56,161 bases of DNA from contig OUQQ01000049.1 of NCBI GenBank assembly GCA_900404475.1, forward strand, positions 22,676 through 78,836, given 5' to 3'. A program made the position numbers and the translations under genes. Positions within the stretch are counted from its first letter, which is position 1; the number at the start of each line of letters is the position of its first letter. Below the pieces are notes generated by a model that had not been told where the DNA came from, made no database searches, and saw only the letters and a list, made by a program, of their open reading frames with translations. Origin of the DNA: Spongospora subterranea (lineage: Eukaryota > Endomyxa > Phytomyxea > Plasmodiophorida > Plasmodiophoridae). This document shows, one piece after another, positions 13,220 to 25,254 of this stretch.

Positions 13220-14223
13220 ATGGTGACCCTGATTGTATGGTTATGGTTTTCTACGTTTGCCTTTGAGGTTGTAATAGCTGCAGAACCCAGGGCGTTCTCG
13301 TCGTGTGGCAACGGGCGTCGGGTCGTGGCGCTGACCTTCGACGACGGCCCAGATCCGAAGTACGATAACATTGTTATGGCCGAACTGCGAGAGTTTAATG
13401 TCAAGGCAACATTCTTCACAGCACCAGGATCCCGAGGCTATGATAATGGCGCTATGTGTCGCATGGCGTCAAAATTACGGGAAGAAGGGCATCAACTTGA
13501 AATGCACACAATTGATCATGGTCACCTACCCAAAATGACGCTCAAACAGATTGATAAGGAGATGCGACAGTCGAAAGAATGGGTCAAGAATTGCACTGGG
13601 GGCCACGAACCAAAGTATTTCCGCCCTCCATATGGAGAACTCCTCCCAAAGCAAGCACGGCACATATCAAACAAACTCGGTGAGTTTGTTTCACACTAAG
13701 CGGCTACTGAGATTTTTCTCTGGATATTCGCTTACCAAGCGTTTAGTTGTTCATCTGAGTGATTTAATATTTGTTATAGGCCAAATCATATCAATGTGGA
13801 ATGTGGAGAGTGACGATGCAGACGACGACACAAAACTCACCTCAGATGTAACTCAAACTCTGAATTTTGGCTATGATTGCCTCATACTCAACTCTTTGGG
13901 TTCCAGGCCATTGTTCAACGCGTCATTGAAAGGTTTGAAAAGAACGTGGGCGTGGGCAACTCAGCTGTTATTCTCATGCACGACTTTTATGCTGGGCTGC
14001 GACCAAGTAAACATCACCTATTCGCTGCGATTGAATTCATTAGCTGATCGTTACAATATTCGTTGCGTTTTCTCTTTTAGCTGTCGTAAGGAAGGTGATT
14101 AAATACTTCAAGAGTCTCAAATATTCGTTCGTCACTGTTGATCAATGCTATGGGAGGTGTCGTCAAAGAGTCTGTAAGGGGTCTGGAGGTCCAACTCCTT
14201 ATGAAGACGTATATGTTCCGTAA
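13220..14223 (+). CDS. Secreted polysaccharide (chitin) deacetylase, copy 2
   Basis: Second CE4/NodB enzyme, 256 residues from exons 13220-13679, 13780-13847, 13907-14006 and 14081-14223. The signal peptide is MVTLIVWLWFSTFAFEVVIA. Motif 1 is ALTFDDGPDP, motif 2 EMHTIDHGHL, motif 3 RPPYGE; exon 2 gives MWNVESDDAD and exon 3 LMHDFYAGLRP. The tail carries the same Cys-rich ending as copy 1 (CKGSGGPTPYEDVYVP versus CKGTGGPTFYDDVYVP). Identical intron positions and phases show the pair arose by tandem duplication. I chose the ATG at 13220 because it starts the signal peptide. Likely roles are remodelling of the organism's own chitin wall or concealing chitin from a host; the sequence does not decide between them. 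Confidence 0.92.
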
Positions 14224-15113
14224 ATCCAACTGGCTCATTCAACCAGTCATGACATCATGTAATAATAAATGCACTATCCCATGGTATGAGGACCGCCCCA
14301 ATGAGGACACCAAGCGGGCCGGCGTCTACGGTTTGTTTTTTGTTGAAAATTGATCCATTAGGCCGTTGCGGTTTTTTGCAGTTAATGAAATGCTGGCATC
14401 TGGCTCAGTGGAGTGTCGATAACTACCGTTGGCCGACAAAAATCATCCTCGTGTGAAACGAGATGGGTGCCGCGATGGTTTGGACGAAGGAGCTCAGTGA
14501 CATCAGCTTCATGGAAAACCCGGTCAGGACTGAAGAATCAGGGTCGATTGTATCCAGAACACTTCTTGGGCCAGAAAGAGGAAGTCACTGCAGTAATTAA
14601 GGTGGTGATGGTGCATGTAAAGGCGACTTAGAGCTTCAGCGGCGCTGCTCGGACAATCAGGGTCGTCAAATGCCGGACAAAGCAAGAATTGTTGACTGTC
14701 GGCACCTCTGCGAGGACGTTCTCACGGGCTAATTATAAGTGCACTTCAACTGAATAAAACCAACGCTGACGATTCAATGAAGACGATAAGAAGTAAACGC
14801 TTTTGACGTGAGAACGGCAGAACTTTTGTGGCAATCCTGTTGTTGGTTGATCGAGAGGTTGCGCAGAGAATGTCAAAGGAATATATAGGCTATCATGCAT
14901 AAACAGTACGGTACCTTTATCCTATCTATGGGTCAGTCCAAGGAACAGGTGTTGAGGTTTGAACGCTCGCGCCGGGGTTAGGAAGTGGTGTCTGTCAATA
15001 CCTCAGCCAAATTTAAACCAGTTGATGAAATTACTGTAGAAAGATTTTTGATTGTTTTGCTACATAAAATTTCAGGAAATAATTAATTTCGTTATTAATT
15101 CAATAATCATTTG
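14224..15113. other. Intergenic region with unclear coding hints
   Basis: Several short plus-strand frames between 14290 and 14740 could be exons of an unrecognised gene; one, near 14605-14730, is Cys/Arg-rich (CRHLCEDVL). I cannot find a start or a consistent splice chain, so no gene is called. Confidence 0.3.
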
Positions 15114-15425
15114 TCAGTGCGAGTTAGTGTTTACTTGGTCGTTGCCTAATTCGCCCTCTTCTCCATTAGCGATGTACTCGCACATCTCCTCTTCTGTTCT
15201 CGCTGTGGATGAATACCATTCGCGGCTGGCCGGATCCCAGAAAAGGGCATCGTTTCTGGCAGCTTCCCGCGAGGTGAATACACCACCCCGGCGCGAAACT
15301 GTCCTTCCAGGTTCCGAATCGTAACGCCATCCGACCATGGAACTACCCTGTATCATAAGATCCTCCATTGTAAATGACAACATGAATGGAGGGGCACTAT
15401 CGCTTTGGCTGGAGTCAATGGTCAT
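15114..15425 (-). CDS. Hypothetical 103-residue protein
   Basis: ATG-initiated single-exon minus-strand frame. It starts MTIDSSQSDSAPPFMLSF, has a central Arg-rich stretch (GRTVSRRGGVFTSREAARN) and an aromatic segment (ALFWDPASREWYSS), and ends acidic. No signal peptide, membrane span or known domain. Composition is protein-like compared with the surrounding DNA, and the opposite strand is less convincing. Confidence 0.4.
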   Translation of the reverse strand: MTIDSSQSDSAPPFMLSFTMEDLMIQGSSMVGWRYDSEPGRTVSRRGGVFTSREAARNDALFWDPASREWYSSTARTEEEMCEYIANGEEGELGNDQVNTNSH

Positions 15426-16316
15426 CGTTGTAAGTTAATATAAAAGTGAAAGTTACCATCAAAATTCTTTCAAATCCATAGCCAGGATAGTGCCAGGATC
15501 TATAATTTAGTGACTCAGACAGTAAAGTCAATCAAACACCTCGCTCATCTCCTGTTCCTGCCGCTGCTCAAGGCAAACTCTCAGCGATTTTACTCTATTG
15601 GCCCGGCTTTAAGCGGAAACTTTGCTGTTGGAGCAAAGGGCAGATTGAGCAATACCAACTCAGCGCATTGCTGGAGATCGCCAGGATTTCTGCACGGAGC
15701 CTCAGCAACGCCGCCATTCGTAGCATTAGACTCTGACGGAAAAGAACAACAAGCACTGCGTTGAGGATCTGGCTGCGCTTTGCCTATACTGCATCAATTC
15801 TGATCAGTGAATCGCTTGATATCTCAGGGAGCTTCCACGAATAGTTACTCCAAAATTTAAATTAGGCCAGGTGCTCTTCAATCAAACAGGACTCATAGAC
15901 TCGATGATTTTCAAAAAACATTGCAAAAACGTATTGGTCATACGTTGTCCATAAACAATTTTGGGAGCAACATCGCTTTGTGATTTTGTATTGCTATCAG
16001 AGCATTGTGGAATACTCATATATTCATCCCTCGGTATCGCTCGTCGCAGGATAATTGCATCATGACCCATGTCATTACATGATCTCAAACATGTGCATCA
16101 GAGTAATATCGTCACCAGCAGCAGCTCACAGCAACGATGCAGCGTCATCTACCCAATGCTGTAGTGTGCACTTGATCCCAGAGTCCTATTCACAAACTAC
16201 ATATCACGGCTATCAGTCTTAAATAAGTTCATAAGTGTGACCGTCTTGTTATCTGAGTTGATTACCCCTTCACTGATCCAGGTTGTGCTGTCTGCTCTTG
16301 TTTAGCAATAATCGAC
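15426..16316. other. Intergenic region, no supported gene
   Basis: Upstream flank of the PHOSPHO-type phosphatase. Open frames at 15510-15764 (+) and 15882-16088 (-) lack recognisable features, so I do not call them. Confidence 0.45.
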
Positions 16317-17627
16317 ATGGGAAAAGTGGCGGTGGTGTGGGATTTTGATTGGTCGATGATCGATGAAAACACAGACAACTGGATCGTGGATGAACTTGGC
16401 GTTGGCGATCCTTCAATTATAGAGTCTCTGAAAGATGCAACGCTGTTTCCTGTCTGGACCGATCGCGTCAACGATGCGATGCGTCGATTGCATCAGGACC
16501 GAAGTATTGGTCGTGAAGCCCTGCTCGTTAAGCTGGCACAGATTCCTTTCCATCCAGGAATGATCGCGGCGGTAACTTGTTTCGGCATTACCAAAAAATA
16601 ACAACTGAATAACTAGCTGTTGTTCCTAGCATCGCTGAACTTTTTTTTCAAACTCTGTTCAGTGTTGCGCCACAATGCCATCTACACATGTTCAACACAT
16701 ATCAGCAGATAGATGAAACCGATCTGGATAAATGCGACGTTTTTCATTCTGTTTTTATCGTTTATCGCCAATGCTGAAAGCCATTACTTTTTTCGAGACA
16801 AAAGTCTTCTGAATAAAAATTTAGTACTGTATTTTTCAGGTAAACATGCTTCATTCCATTGGCGCCTATCAGGTGATATTGTCGGATTCCAACTCCGAGT
16901 TCATCCGATGTGTGCTCGAGGCGCACGATCTCACCCAATTTATAAATGAAATCATAACGAACCCAGCTCATTTTGACGATTCAGGTAATCCACGTCCGAT
17001 CAAACTCCTTTGTTTTGCGGTTTATTTCGATTGCGTTTTTGTTCGTGAATTGTAATGAAGATAGAATCGTTAGTCTTGATGGAAAATGTTTGGTTTATAG
17101 GTCGTCTCATAGTCCAGCGTCATCAACCAAGTTCCTCCCCACATGATTGCCCATTGTGCCCTCCTCAACTCTGCAAGGTCCTTTTCCAAATACTGCTTAA
17201 ATTGTTGCTAACAGTCCACCTAGGGAGCACAATTAACGAAGATCTTGAAGGTTGTATTAACTTTGTTTTTTATATACATTTTTGTTATATTCTGAGAAAT
17301 TTCGATGATGCGATTGAAATTGTCATGCTGATGTTATTTGTTTCAGAGACTATCGGCTATCGAACGGCCAAAAGTCGTTTACGTTGGTGACGGGAATGGC
17401 GATTTATGCCCAAGCCTGCTGCTCCAGTAACCCGAGACATGCAGGGATTGAACAATTTCTCAATGACTTCGGTTCAACTGCACAGGAAAGGCGATGCTGT
17501 GTTTGCCCGTATCGGATTTCCGCTATTATCACACCTACAACATAGCGATAGTGTGATGGCTGAAGTGATCCATTGGGAGAACGGCGATGATGCGCTGAGC
17601 AAAATGAAACGATTTCTGAATTTATAA
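16317..17627 (+). CDS. PHOSPHO1/2-type HAD phosphatase
   Basis: HAD-superfamily phosphatase of the PHOSPHO/thiamin-monophosphate-phosphatase group; relatives act on phosphoethanolamine, phosphocholine, pyridoxal phosphate or thiamin phosphate. Exons 16317-16571, 16840-16984, 17101-17177, 17347-17426 and 17486-17627 join in phase to 232 residues. Motif I is VVWDFDWSMIDENTDNWIV (nucleophile and acid/base Asp), followed by the family block FHPGMIAA. Motif II is VILSDSN, the Cys motif is HDCPLCPPQLCK, and motif IV is VYVGDGNGD. The end aligns as GDAVFARIGFP and an IHWENGDDAL block. The first intron is long (268 nt). Substrate cannot be read from sequence; cytosolic, as no signal peptide is present. 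Confidence 0.9.
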
Positions 17628-17895
17628 ACGGGATTTCTTATTGTTGTTAGGAACTTTGATGCCCAAGCTGGTTGGTCAGAAAGAGATCGGCATGGTTTCC
17701 TAACCAGATACTCAGGATCTTAATTTTAAGGCAAGCAGGGATAATGGGCTGGCTGATCGGCTGCCGACGGCCAGTGTTGAGAGGATATGCGCGACCCACT
17801 GATTATGTTTCAATGCGTTGCCGTTGTACAGTACTATGGACTACGTTCCCCACTTTGTTTGTCTTCTCGGCTCCACTCAAGAAACACTTGTAAAC

Positions 17896-20425
17896 ATGGT
17901 TGCTGTGTTGGCGATGGTTTTGATGGCATCCTTGTTGATGGCTAAAGCGCACGATGCCTGCGATCATCCTGTGTTGAGAGCCACGCCTCTTTGCGACACA
18001 GAATTGACGCAAGAGCAGCGGGCGAAGCGATTCGTTAAACTGTTGACCCTTTCGGAGAAAGTATCCCAGATGGGAAATAATGCACCAGGGATTCCTCGTC
18101 TAGGGTTGCCTGAGTACCAGTGGTGGAATGAAGCCCTGCATGGTATATTGCGTTTGATATTCCCCACCCCCTCTGAGCCAAAGCCTGCTTTAGGCGTGTT
18201 GCACGACTGCGTCGATGGGCGTTGCGCAACGTCTTATCCGTCCCCATTAGCTTTGGCTGCTAGCTTCAACACTGAACTCGTTGAAACAGTTGCCGACCAG
18301 ATTTCATCCGAAGCACGAGCCTTTCATAAATACAGCCACGGTCAATACGGTTTGCAAGTATGGACGCCAAATGTAAACATTTATCGCGATCCTCGCTGGT
18401 ATGTGCTGCCCGCACCTTCGCCTTTTCGAATCTTCGATCCTAAAGCCAGTTGCAATTCTTAGGGGACGTGGGCAAGTACGGTAGACAATTGTTTTGTCAT
18501 CCATTTTGTTAATATAACCGCCAGGAAACGCCCGGAGAATGTCCATTTTTAACGAGCCAATACGCTATTCGGTATCTCAGGGGAATGCAAGGAAGTCGGT
18601 ACATGAGCTATCCTAAGCTACTTGCCACCGTAAAACACTTCGCTGTATACAGCGTTGAATCCGGTAGAGAGTACTTCAACGCAAAAGTAAGGAATGCAGA
18701 ATGAGTTATTTTGGAAGCGTTCACTCTGACAATGGACAGGTATCCGACATTGATCTATACCAAACATATTTGCCGGCGTTCAAATCAAGTATCAAGTCAG
18801 GACGTGCTGGGTCAATTATGTGCTCATATAACGAAGTCAATGGTGTTCCTTCATGTTCTAACGATGTTTTACTCAAAAAATTGCTAAGAGATCAATGGCA
18901 ATTTGAAGGTTTTGTCGTTTCTGATTGGTAAGTGTTTTTTCCAACTGACAACGCTGCTGACTTCTTATTATAGTGACGCGATCAACGATATCAGCAACAG
19001 ACATCATTTTGCCAATGATTCTGCTCATGGGGCGGCATTAGCCCTGCGATCCGGGGTAGATTTAGATTGTGGGTCCAGTTATCAGTATCTGGAGGAAGTA
19101 TGCATATCGAGAAAACACGATGTTATTATATGATGATAATTGCTGTCCAGGCGGTGACACTTGGTCTGGTTGAGGAAGATGAGGTGGACAAGTCCCTGGC
19201 TAGACTACTTAGTGCCAGAATTCAACTTGGCCTCTTTGACCCTGCCCTCGACCAGGTATACAATCAAATTCCTTTGCAGATAATCAATTCGAAAAAACAT
19301 CGAAATACTGCCCGCAGTGCAGCAGAACAATCCCTGGTCTTGCTGAAGAATGTAAATGGGAGTTTGCCATTGAAGGCGGATCGCGTTGAAACCATTTTGG
19401 TGACGGGGCCACATGCCTTGACTACCACAGAACTTTGCAGTAATTATATTGGCCAGCTTCCCCATGTTGTATCCGTCTATGAAGGAATCCGTAAAGCTTT
19501 TAAAAATGCTGAGGTGCGACATCTACCAGGATGCGGGATGACCGAGTACGATGAGATTGACGCTGAGTCCGCCATGCAAGCCGCAGCATCGTCACAGTTC
19601 ACAATTGTCGCGCTGGGTTTAGATCAAACTCAGGAAGCAGAAGTAAAAATATTCAATCTCTTGTGCCTGATCTAAACTTTCTTATAGGGGCGCGATCGAG
19701 ACCATATTGTATTTCCAGGAAAACAAGAGGAGTTCCTCAAGCAAATCGCCCAAGTTACATCGAACGTGATATTAGTGGTGGTGGGGGGCGGGTCCATTGA
19801 TCTAACATGGGCTAAAGCGTCACTCTCTGTCCGTGCCATCATTTACGCCATGTATCCTGGAGAAGAAACTGGCAACGCCATCGCAAACGCCGTCGTGGGA
19901 AAATTTAGCCCCAGCGGTCGTCTACCGATCACAATATATCCTGCTGAGTACGCGAAGGACACCGATTTGTTCTCCATGGATATGCGATCCGGTTTAGGCA
20001 GGACATACCGATTTTACAACGGAGAACCTGTTTTTCCATTCGGTTTCGGTTTGTCGTACACATCGTTCCATTATGAATGGGTTACCCCTCCAGCCAATTA
20101 TACGCTATTAGAGCTGGACGTTGGGATCCCTTTTGAGATAACTGTTCAGAATATTGGTAATGAGACTAGCGATCATTCAGTATTGGCGTTTATGGAGATG
20201 AATATCCAAGGATGCCCGCTCCGACAGCTGTTTGCTATTGATCGAGTTAGCGCATTGCCACCTGGTGAAAGAACCACTATAACAATGGAATGGAACCCGC
20301 ATGCTGCAGGCTGTGTTGACGCGCATGGTATACCGTCGTTGCCTGAAGGAGCTTACCGACTTGTCGTGGGTAATTTATCCCACACAGTTGAGTGGAACGG
20401 CGATGCGTCAAAATTTATGTCCTAA
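17896..20425 (+). CDS. Secreted GH3 beta-xylosidase / arabinofuranosidase-like enzyme (plant BXL type)
   Basis: Glycoside hydrolase family 3 enzyme, 739 residues, releasing xylose or arabinose from the ends of xylan-type chains. Exons 17896-18398, 18463-18475, 18525-18686, 18740-18927, 18974-19097, 19151-19642 and 19688-20425. A signal peptide (MVLMASLLMAKA) leads into the N-terminal TIM-barrel, with EYQWWNEALHG, YPSPLALAASF and VNIYRDPRWGRGQETPGE, the last assembled across a 13-nt microexon. The nucleophile Asp is in GFVVSDCDA, whose C is made at a splice junction. The C-terminal half has LLKN, GLDQTQEAEGRDR, LVVVGGGSIDL, YPGEETGNAIA, the FGFGLSYT block and a fibronectin-III-like end. Motif order matches plant beta-xylosidases closely. 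Plausible role: digesting plant hemicellulose. Confidence 0.93.
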
Positions 20426-21480
20426 ATTTATTTCCCAGATCGGTCGTAATTTATAAAAAGTTTTTGAAGCAAAATTTGCGGGAAACAAACTGAAACGGTC
20501 GCGGCCCATAGTGGGTACATCGACCAGACTGTAACACGGTATCTGATAAAACGCGGTGATGCAACACAAGCTTCGTTCAATAAATAGCTTCTATTAATGG
20601 CGTGAGATAATTAAAGCTGAAATTATGCGCATGACGAGTCATTAAGATGATTTCGATGATGTGCTTGCGGTGGAAGGATTTGCCACGCGGCATTTGCATT
20701 GAGGAGGCTGGGATCAACTATCGGAGTCCAGGCGACAATGACAAACTGACTCAGCACTGAGCTGTTGAGAGCATCCTTGTTGATGTGCTAGGCTTGGCGA
20801 CAAATACTTGTGAGTATGCCAGCGTAGGTGTTTTTAATGCGTCTGGTTTTTGAACTTGTAATACTCGAAGAAACTGGAATTGCAATAGCGCCGAACTAAA
20901 TAACCTTGCAGATGGTTTCTGGGATGTTTTGAAATGCTGGCGAGATCGGAGGAGTTACAATATTCTGACGGGGTTATCCCAATAATGTACGTATGACTAA
21001 TTCTATGGGGTGTGACTACGTCTCAAAAACAGAAATCAGATCATAGTTCCGATTCGAAAGTCAATCCCACTCCATCTGACAGCTGCGAAGCTCGTCTGCG
21101 AACTTCCTCAAGGTGATTCTACTTGTATGATTTGCCAGGAGGAGAAGTAGAACGCATTTCGCAATCAATCGTTTTTATGCCCTGACAGGATAGAGAGTAT
21201 GTTGAGATCGATGAAAGTCGCTCCTAGTCTTGAAGACATCCTGAAGGTTGTTGGCACCCATGATGTGGCCAGAGTTAGCCATCATACGACTTTTGTCCAC
21301 GAGAGAGCAATTCAGCCGTATGGCAGTCAATTCGGGTAACTGCAACAATGCAACGTTACGCTGCTACAGTGGAATTAACTGATGTGTCCCCTTGATCAGT
21401 AATAATCTCCTTAAGTCCTCATCGTGAAAAACCAGAGTCACGTTGAGTCGCATTGAAGGAGTTGCAATATTGATCTGTTG
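20426..21480. other. Intergenic region, no supported gene
   Basis: About 1 kb between the GH3 gene and the RhoGEF-like gene, both on the plus strand. No frame has a recognisable domain. Contains the GH3 3' flank and presumably the promoter of the following gene, though an upstream non-homologous exon of that gene could hide here. Confidence 0.45.
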
Positions 21481-24400
21481 ATGTCCTTGGATCAAGAAAA
21501 TATCACCGAGCGCCTGGCCATTTGTGATAGCGCCGGACCCTCATGCACGCTGACATTAACTGAGATCAAGCGTGTTGTTGAATTTGGCTTGGCGTCCGTC
21601 CGACAAGGTCTTGAAAACGCTGCTGCCACGCCTGCAAATGAAAGGCATTATGTCCAGATGATGGTATCGATCGGGGCGGCGATGTCTCTGTCGTTGTACG
21701 GCAGAGTTGGAACATTGAGAGACCGAACTCGCCAATACGTGAAAGGATCAGTGCCTTCTCTAGAAGAGCAACTTCGATACATAGTAGAATATTGCCTATT
21801 CGCCGACGGGGAAGCATCCCCAGCTGTGCTTGAAGAGCGCTTGTCAGGCTTAGACATGCAATTGCAAACTGAAATTGAGTTATTCCAGCAAGAAACCTCA
21901 ATCAGGACACCAATCTCACCTTCATGGATTTGGGCAGCCAATAACAGCAAAAGTTCTCATGAATCCTCAGAAACTGTAACTAAGAAGATTTCTTTTAAGG
22001 GACAGCTTAACCCTCTGCATAAGAACGCTGAGTTAGTATCATCACTGTCTAAACGTTCAGGTGAACAAGATGAGGTTTTCTCAAGACAGTTGGACTCATA
22101 TCATATAGGTGGCATAATCTCCAACCCTCGGCTTCCATCCTTCGGTGAAGAATCATTTGAAGAAACCACTGTCGAATATGACAGTGATAGCTCTTGTTTG
22201 GCAGCACCGAACGATGAGTTGCAAAAAACTCTAAAGGCGAACAATGCACTCAAACAAACACAAGCTCTTGATGGAATATTTGTAGATTTGCAATTTGCGG
22301 ACCTACCGAAGCCTTACGAAGTTGTTGAAGAGATTACAGATCATTGTAAAAGTATGCAATCAGGGATACTAGAGATAATTCAGCGGCTTGAACGTAAACC
22401 ATCTCGTATTGCTGACGATGCAACGAAAAAGAGGATCACTATGGGTTCAAAATTTCTAGGCAAAATTGCCTCAATAGTGCATGGATTTGTTTGGGCTATC
22501 GAAAACGTCGATGTTCCGATTAAAACTAAGATCATGGAAACAGCGCTGGACCAATTATCAGAAAGGGCCAGCGATCTAACGAAACTCTTCGAAACTTTTG
22601 TATGTGAATATGGTACGTGGGGCCGTTCCGAAACATTCATGGAGCTGAAACGAACACAGACGCCTTCTTGGTATATCTAAGGTCACCCCCGGAATACCCA
22701 GAAATGAATTTGGAGCGACCTTTGTTCGGCATTATTGGATTTTTGGAGCTCTTGGTCTTGCTCGTCAAGTCAATTCGCGCAAATCATGACGAAGAGCCCA
22801 GCGGGTTGCGACCAGTTATAGGAGATCTAGTCAAGCTGGGAAACCGGCAACCTTTAAGCGATTTACTCTGCCGGATTCGGTCTAGATACACATGTCTGTT
22901 CCGAATAACTGCATCAAAAACACACAGTAGCAGCTTCAGATCCAAGAGTTTTTTGACTTACGTCGCTCAAGACGACCGACGATTGTTGAGTAACAGCACA
23001 CGACATATTATTTTTGGCGTGACGCTAAATGTGGATTAGGAATCGGTAAGGTACGACTTGCCAGGTTTTTCACCAAATTTTGGAAGTGGTACACAAAACC
23101 ATCGAGCCTCTTCCTATTCGATGACGTTCTGATTTGGACGGCTTTGGACAAGCCTGAGAAGATTTATGGAGGATTGCAGTTGTTTTGCGACTTACAAGTT
23201 TCGATACAAGGTCGCCGCAGTAAGACTCTCCAAATCAGTTCACCGCCTTGGAGCAACAATTCTTTCACCTCTGTTCGTTTTATTTGTTCCAATAAGGCTC
23301 AGTCTATTTTGTGGATGATGCATATACAACGGACAGCTGCGATCCGCACACCTTCTCCTTCCAGTTTTGTTTGTACGCCCTCGTTTTCTGTTCAAGGTCC
23401 TTTTGACAGACACCATAAGTAGTCAAAAATCATTTCTACGTCGCAATGTGCTAACGAACCTATTCAGTTTTCGAGTGGGTGTCGATTTGGTTTGGAGCGG
23501 TAAGCTTGACGATATTGTTCGGTTGGTGCGCCCTATTGGCTCCGGTTGCTTCGGCCCAGCATCACTTTGCATCTTTAAGGCAACACATGTATAATAGTAT
23601 TGAATATCACTTGAATTTCGTTCAAAAATGCTCGTTAGGCGGTTTGGGCAGTTGAGACCGTTAAAGCGGTGAATATGCAGACATTGAAGCGAGTTCTGAG
23701 GCCATTTGTTAACTTGATGGATTCCGCTGTCAGTGATTACCGACAGGCCAGCTTCGTTTAAGTCAGTATTTAAACAGGTGGAATCTTTATTTGGAATCGG
23801 GGGTCCTGACCGAAATGACAATTTTTGGATTCTGAAGGTAAGCTTCGTCGATTTAGGCATAGTAACTCAAAAAGTATGTGTAGGAATATGTTGAAGGAGG
23901 ATCTTTGGCAAAACTGGCGGAATTGCAACCTCCAGACATGAGACAATCAGCATTAATCGCCAGAGGATTGCTAAATTCCTTGAGGGTAATCCATAGCAAA
24001 AACATGTCAGTCCATAGATTATCACGCAAAATACTTTAAATGACATTTCTCAGATGGTACGGGAACATTGACCTTGACAGTGTAGTGTTTACGGGCTCAG
24101 CAGAGGTAACCACGAATATCAACTAGAAAAATGCAATCATCATACCAAGGTTGACTAGGTAAAATTATCCTTTCCAAGAAGATTGAAAATGGAAGTTATG
24201 CAATCAACTACAATCTCCATCACCGACGAAGAAATCAGACAATGCCAAAGCGCCGACATTCGGCTTTTAGGCTGCTTGATAGCGAAACTGGCATCACGAC
24301 ATCACGCTTGGGTAGAAAACAAGAAAGACCCAATGGAAATAAGTTCGGCTAGTTTCAAAAGACACCAATCAGAGTTCGTCGAATATTGTTTTCAAGAGCA

Positions 24401-24690
24401 CACTACGCTGGAACAGCTACTTCAGCACAGTTTCGTGACTTTTGACAAGGAAACAGAAGTATGCGCTCAGAAAAGTTTGAGTAAGATTCTTCAAAACGCG
24501 AAAACGGTACGAGAATTCGGTCGAATTTAACAAAGCGGAGGTTTGGATCAACTAATGGAATATGATCTGAACTGTATTGAAGGTGGCAGGAAAAAATGCC
24601 ATTAAGATAGCTCCTTATCAAGATGATAAAGCAATCCAGGAAGTGCTTCGTATGCTTGCACTTTCGTGTAACTATAATATTGAGTTTTGA
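21481..24690 (+). CDS. RhoGEF(DH)-PH protein with C-terminal kinase-like (pseudokinase) domain
   Basis: Signalling protein with many short introns; 5' exons are clear (21481-22612, then from 22660), later ones approximate. Residues 1-300 of exon 1 are helical and unrecognised. The end of exon 1 plus exon 2 look like a divergent DH domain (ALDQLSERASDLTKLFETF, then LERPLFGIIGFLELLVLLVK). A PH domain follows at about 23065-23350 (SSLFLFDDVLIWTAL to SILWMMHIQRTAAI). A kinase-like domain begins with the glycine loop RPIGSGCFGPA near 23530; exon 23778-23837 gives a ...NDNFWILK hinge, and 23884 onward gives EYVEGGSLAKL and VIHSKN. The catalytic loop reads IWYGNIDLDSVV (YGN at 24058-24066) instead of HRD. 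After SADIRLLGC and SEFVEYCF the tail looks ARM-like to the TGA at 24688. Two internal junctions (near 22870-23065 and 24110-24185) are unresolved. Confidence 0.68.
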
Positions 24691-24725
24691 GATGGTGATG
24701 TAATCAGCGCAACACAGAAATCATC

Positions 24726-25254
24726 TTACAGTGAGGTCATCTCGTCAATTTCGTCAACTTGTGTCATCTGAAATTCGTGCACGAACGAAGTGGTCATAGC
24801 ATCATTTTCGTCTGACGCCAATTTCGACAACGCCTTCAAGGAATGACCAACACCAACCTCCAGTTCCAGCAGGGTCTTGAAGACGTCTGAAGCTTTCTTC
24901 CATGGCGAGTCGTCCACGGCGTCAACATGACCGGTTTGGGCCTTGGCGCCACGCTTTTGAATGTAGGAGAAAATCTTCAAGCCATGATCGCGTTCGTTTC
25001 TGCCAGATATAATCAGACCGATAGGACGAAAAATTATAGGTGTTATATTACCCAGCTTCCAAGGTCAAAAATGAGGCAATACCGTCGTAGTTCTTATTTT
25101 TGAACCAGAACGACGCCGCCTAAAGATCTTGAGAACTGTGGTAAAAACTACTATTTATCCATACCAAGTAGACTTGGGAAGCGGTGAACTCTTCTTGCGC
25201 TTTTGCGTTGAGAGCATCGATCATGCTCTCGCTCATGGCAAAAGATAACGGCAT
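24726..25254 (-). CDS. Ferritin-like iron storage protein
   Basis: Ferritin four-helix-bundle subunit that oxidises Fe(II) and stores it in a 24-mer shell. Exons 25165-25254, 25052-25119 and 24726-24999 join in phase to 143 residues. Helix A is ESMIDALNAKAQEEFTASQVYL with the expected ferroxidase Glu; helix B runs from AASFWFKNKNYDGIASFL to GNERDHGLKIFSYIQKRG, carrying the Glu and ExxH-type His ligands. The C-terminal half matches bacterial/plant-type ferritins (PWKKASDVFKTLLELE...). Start is the ATG at 25254 or, less likely, the internal one at 25236. It is slightly shorter than typical ferritins (about 160-175), so the E helix is probably missing. It lies tail-to-tail with the RhoGEF-like gene, with 35 bases between the stop codons. 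Confidence 0.87.

Noticed and set aside
14605..14740. Cys/His-rich stretch (CRHLCEDVL) suggesting an SP-RING-like finger
   Set aside because: Spacing of Cys/His does not fit the MIZ/SP-RING pattern and no consistent exon chain leads into it.
23880..24055. Alternative reading VHRLSRKIL as an HR-containing catalytic loop
   Set aside because: It hits TAA at once; splicing out 24006-24053 (48 nt, typical size here) continues the frame with a better kinase fit (YGNIDLDS).
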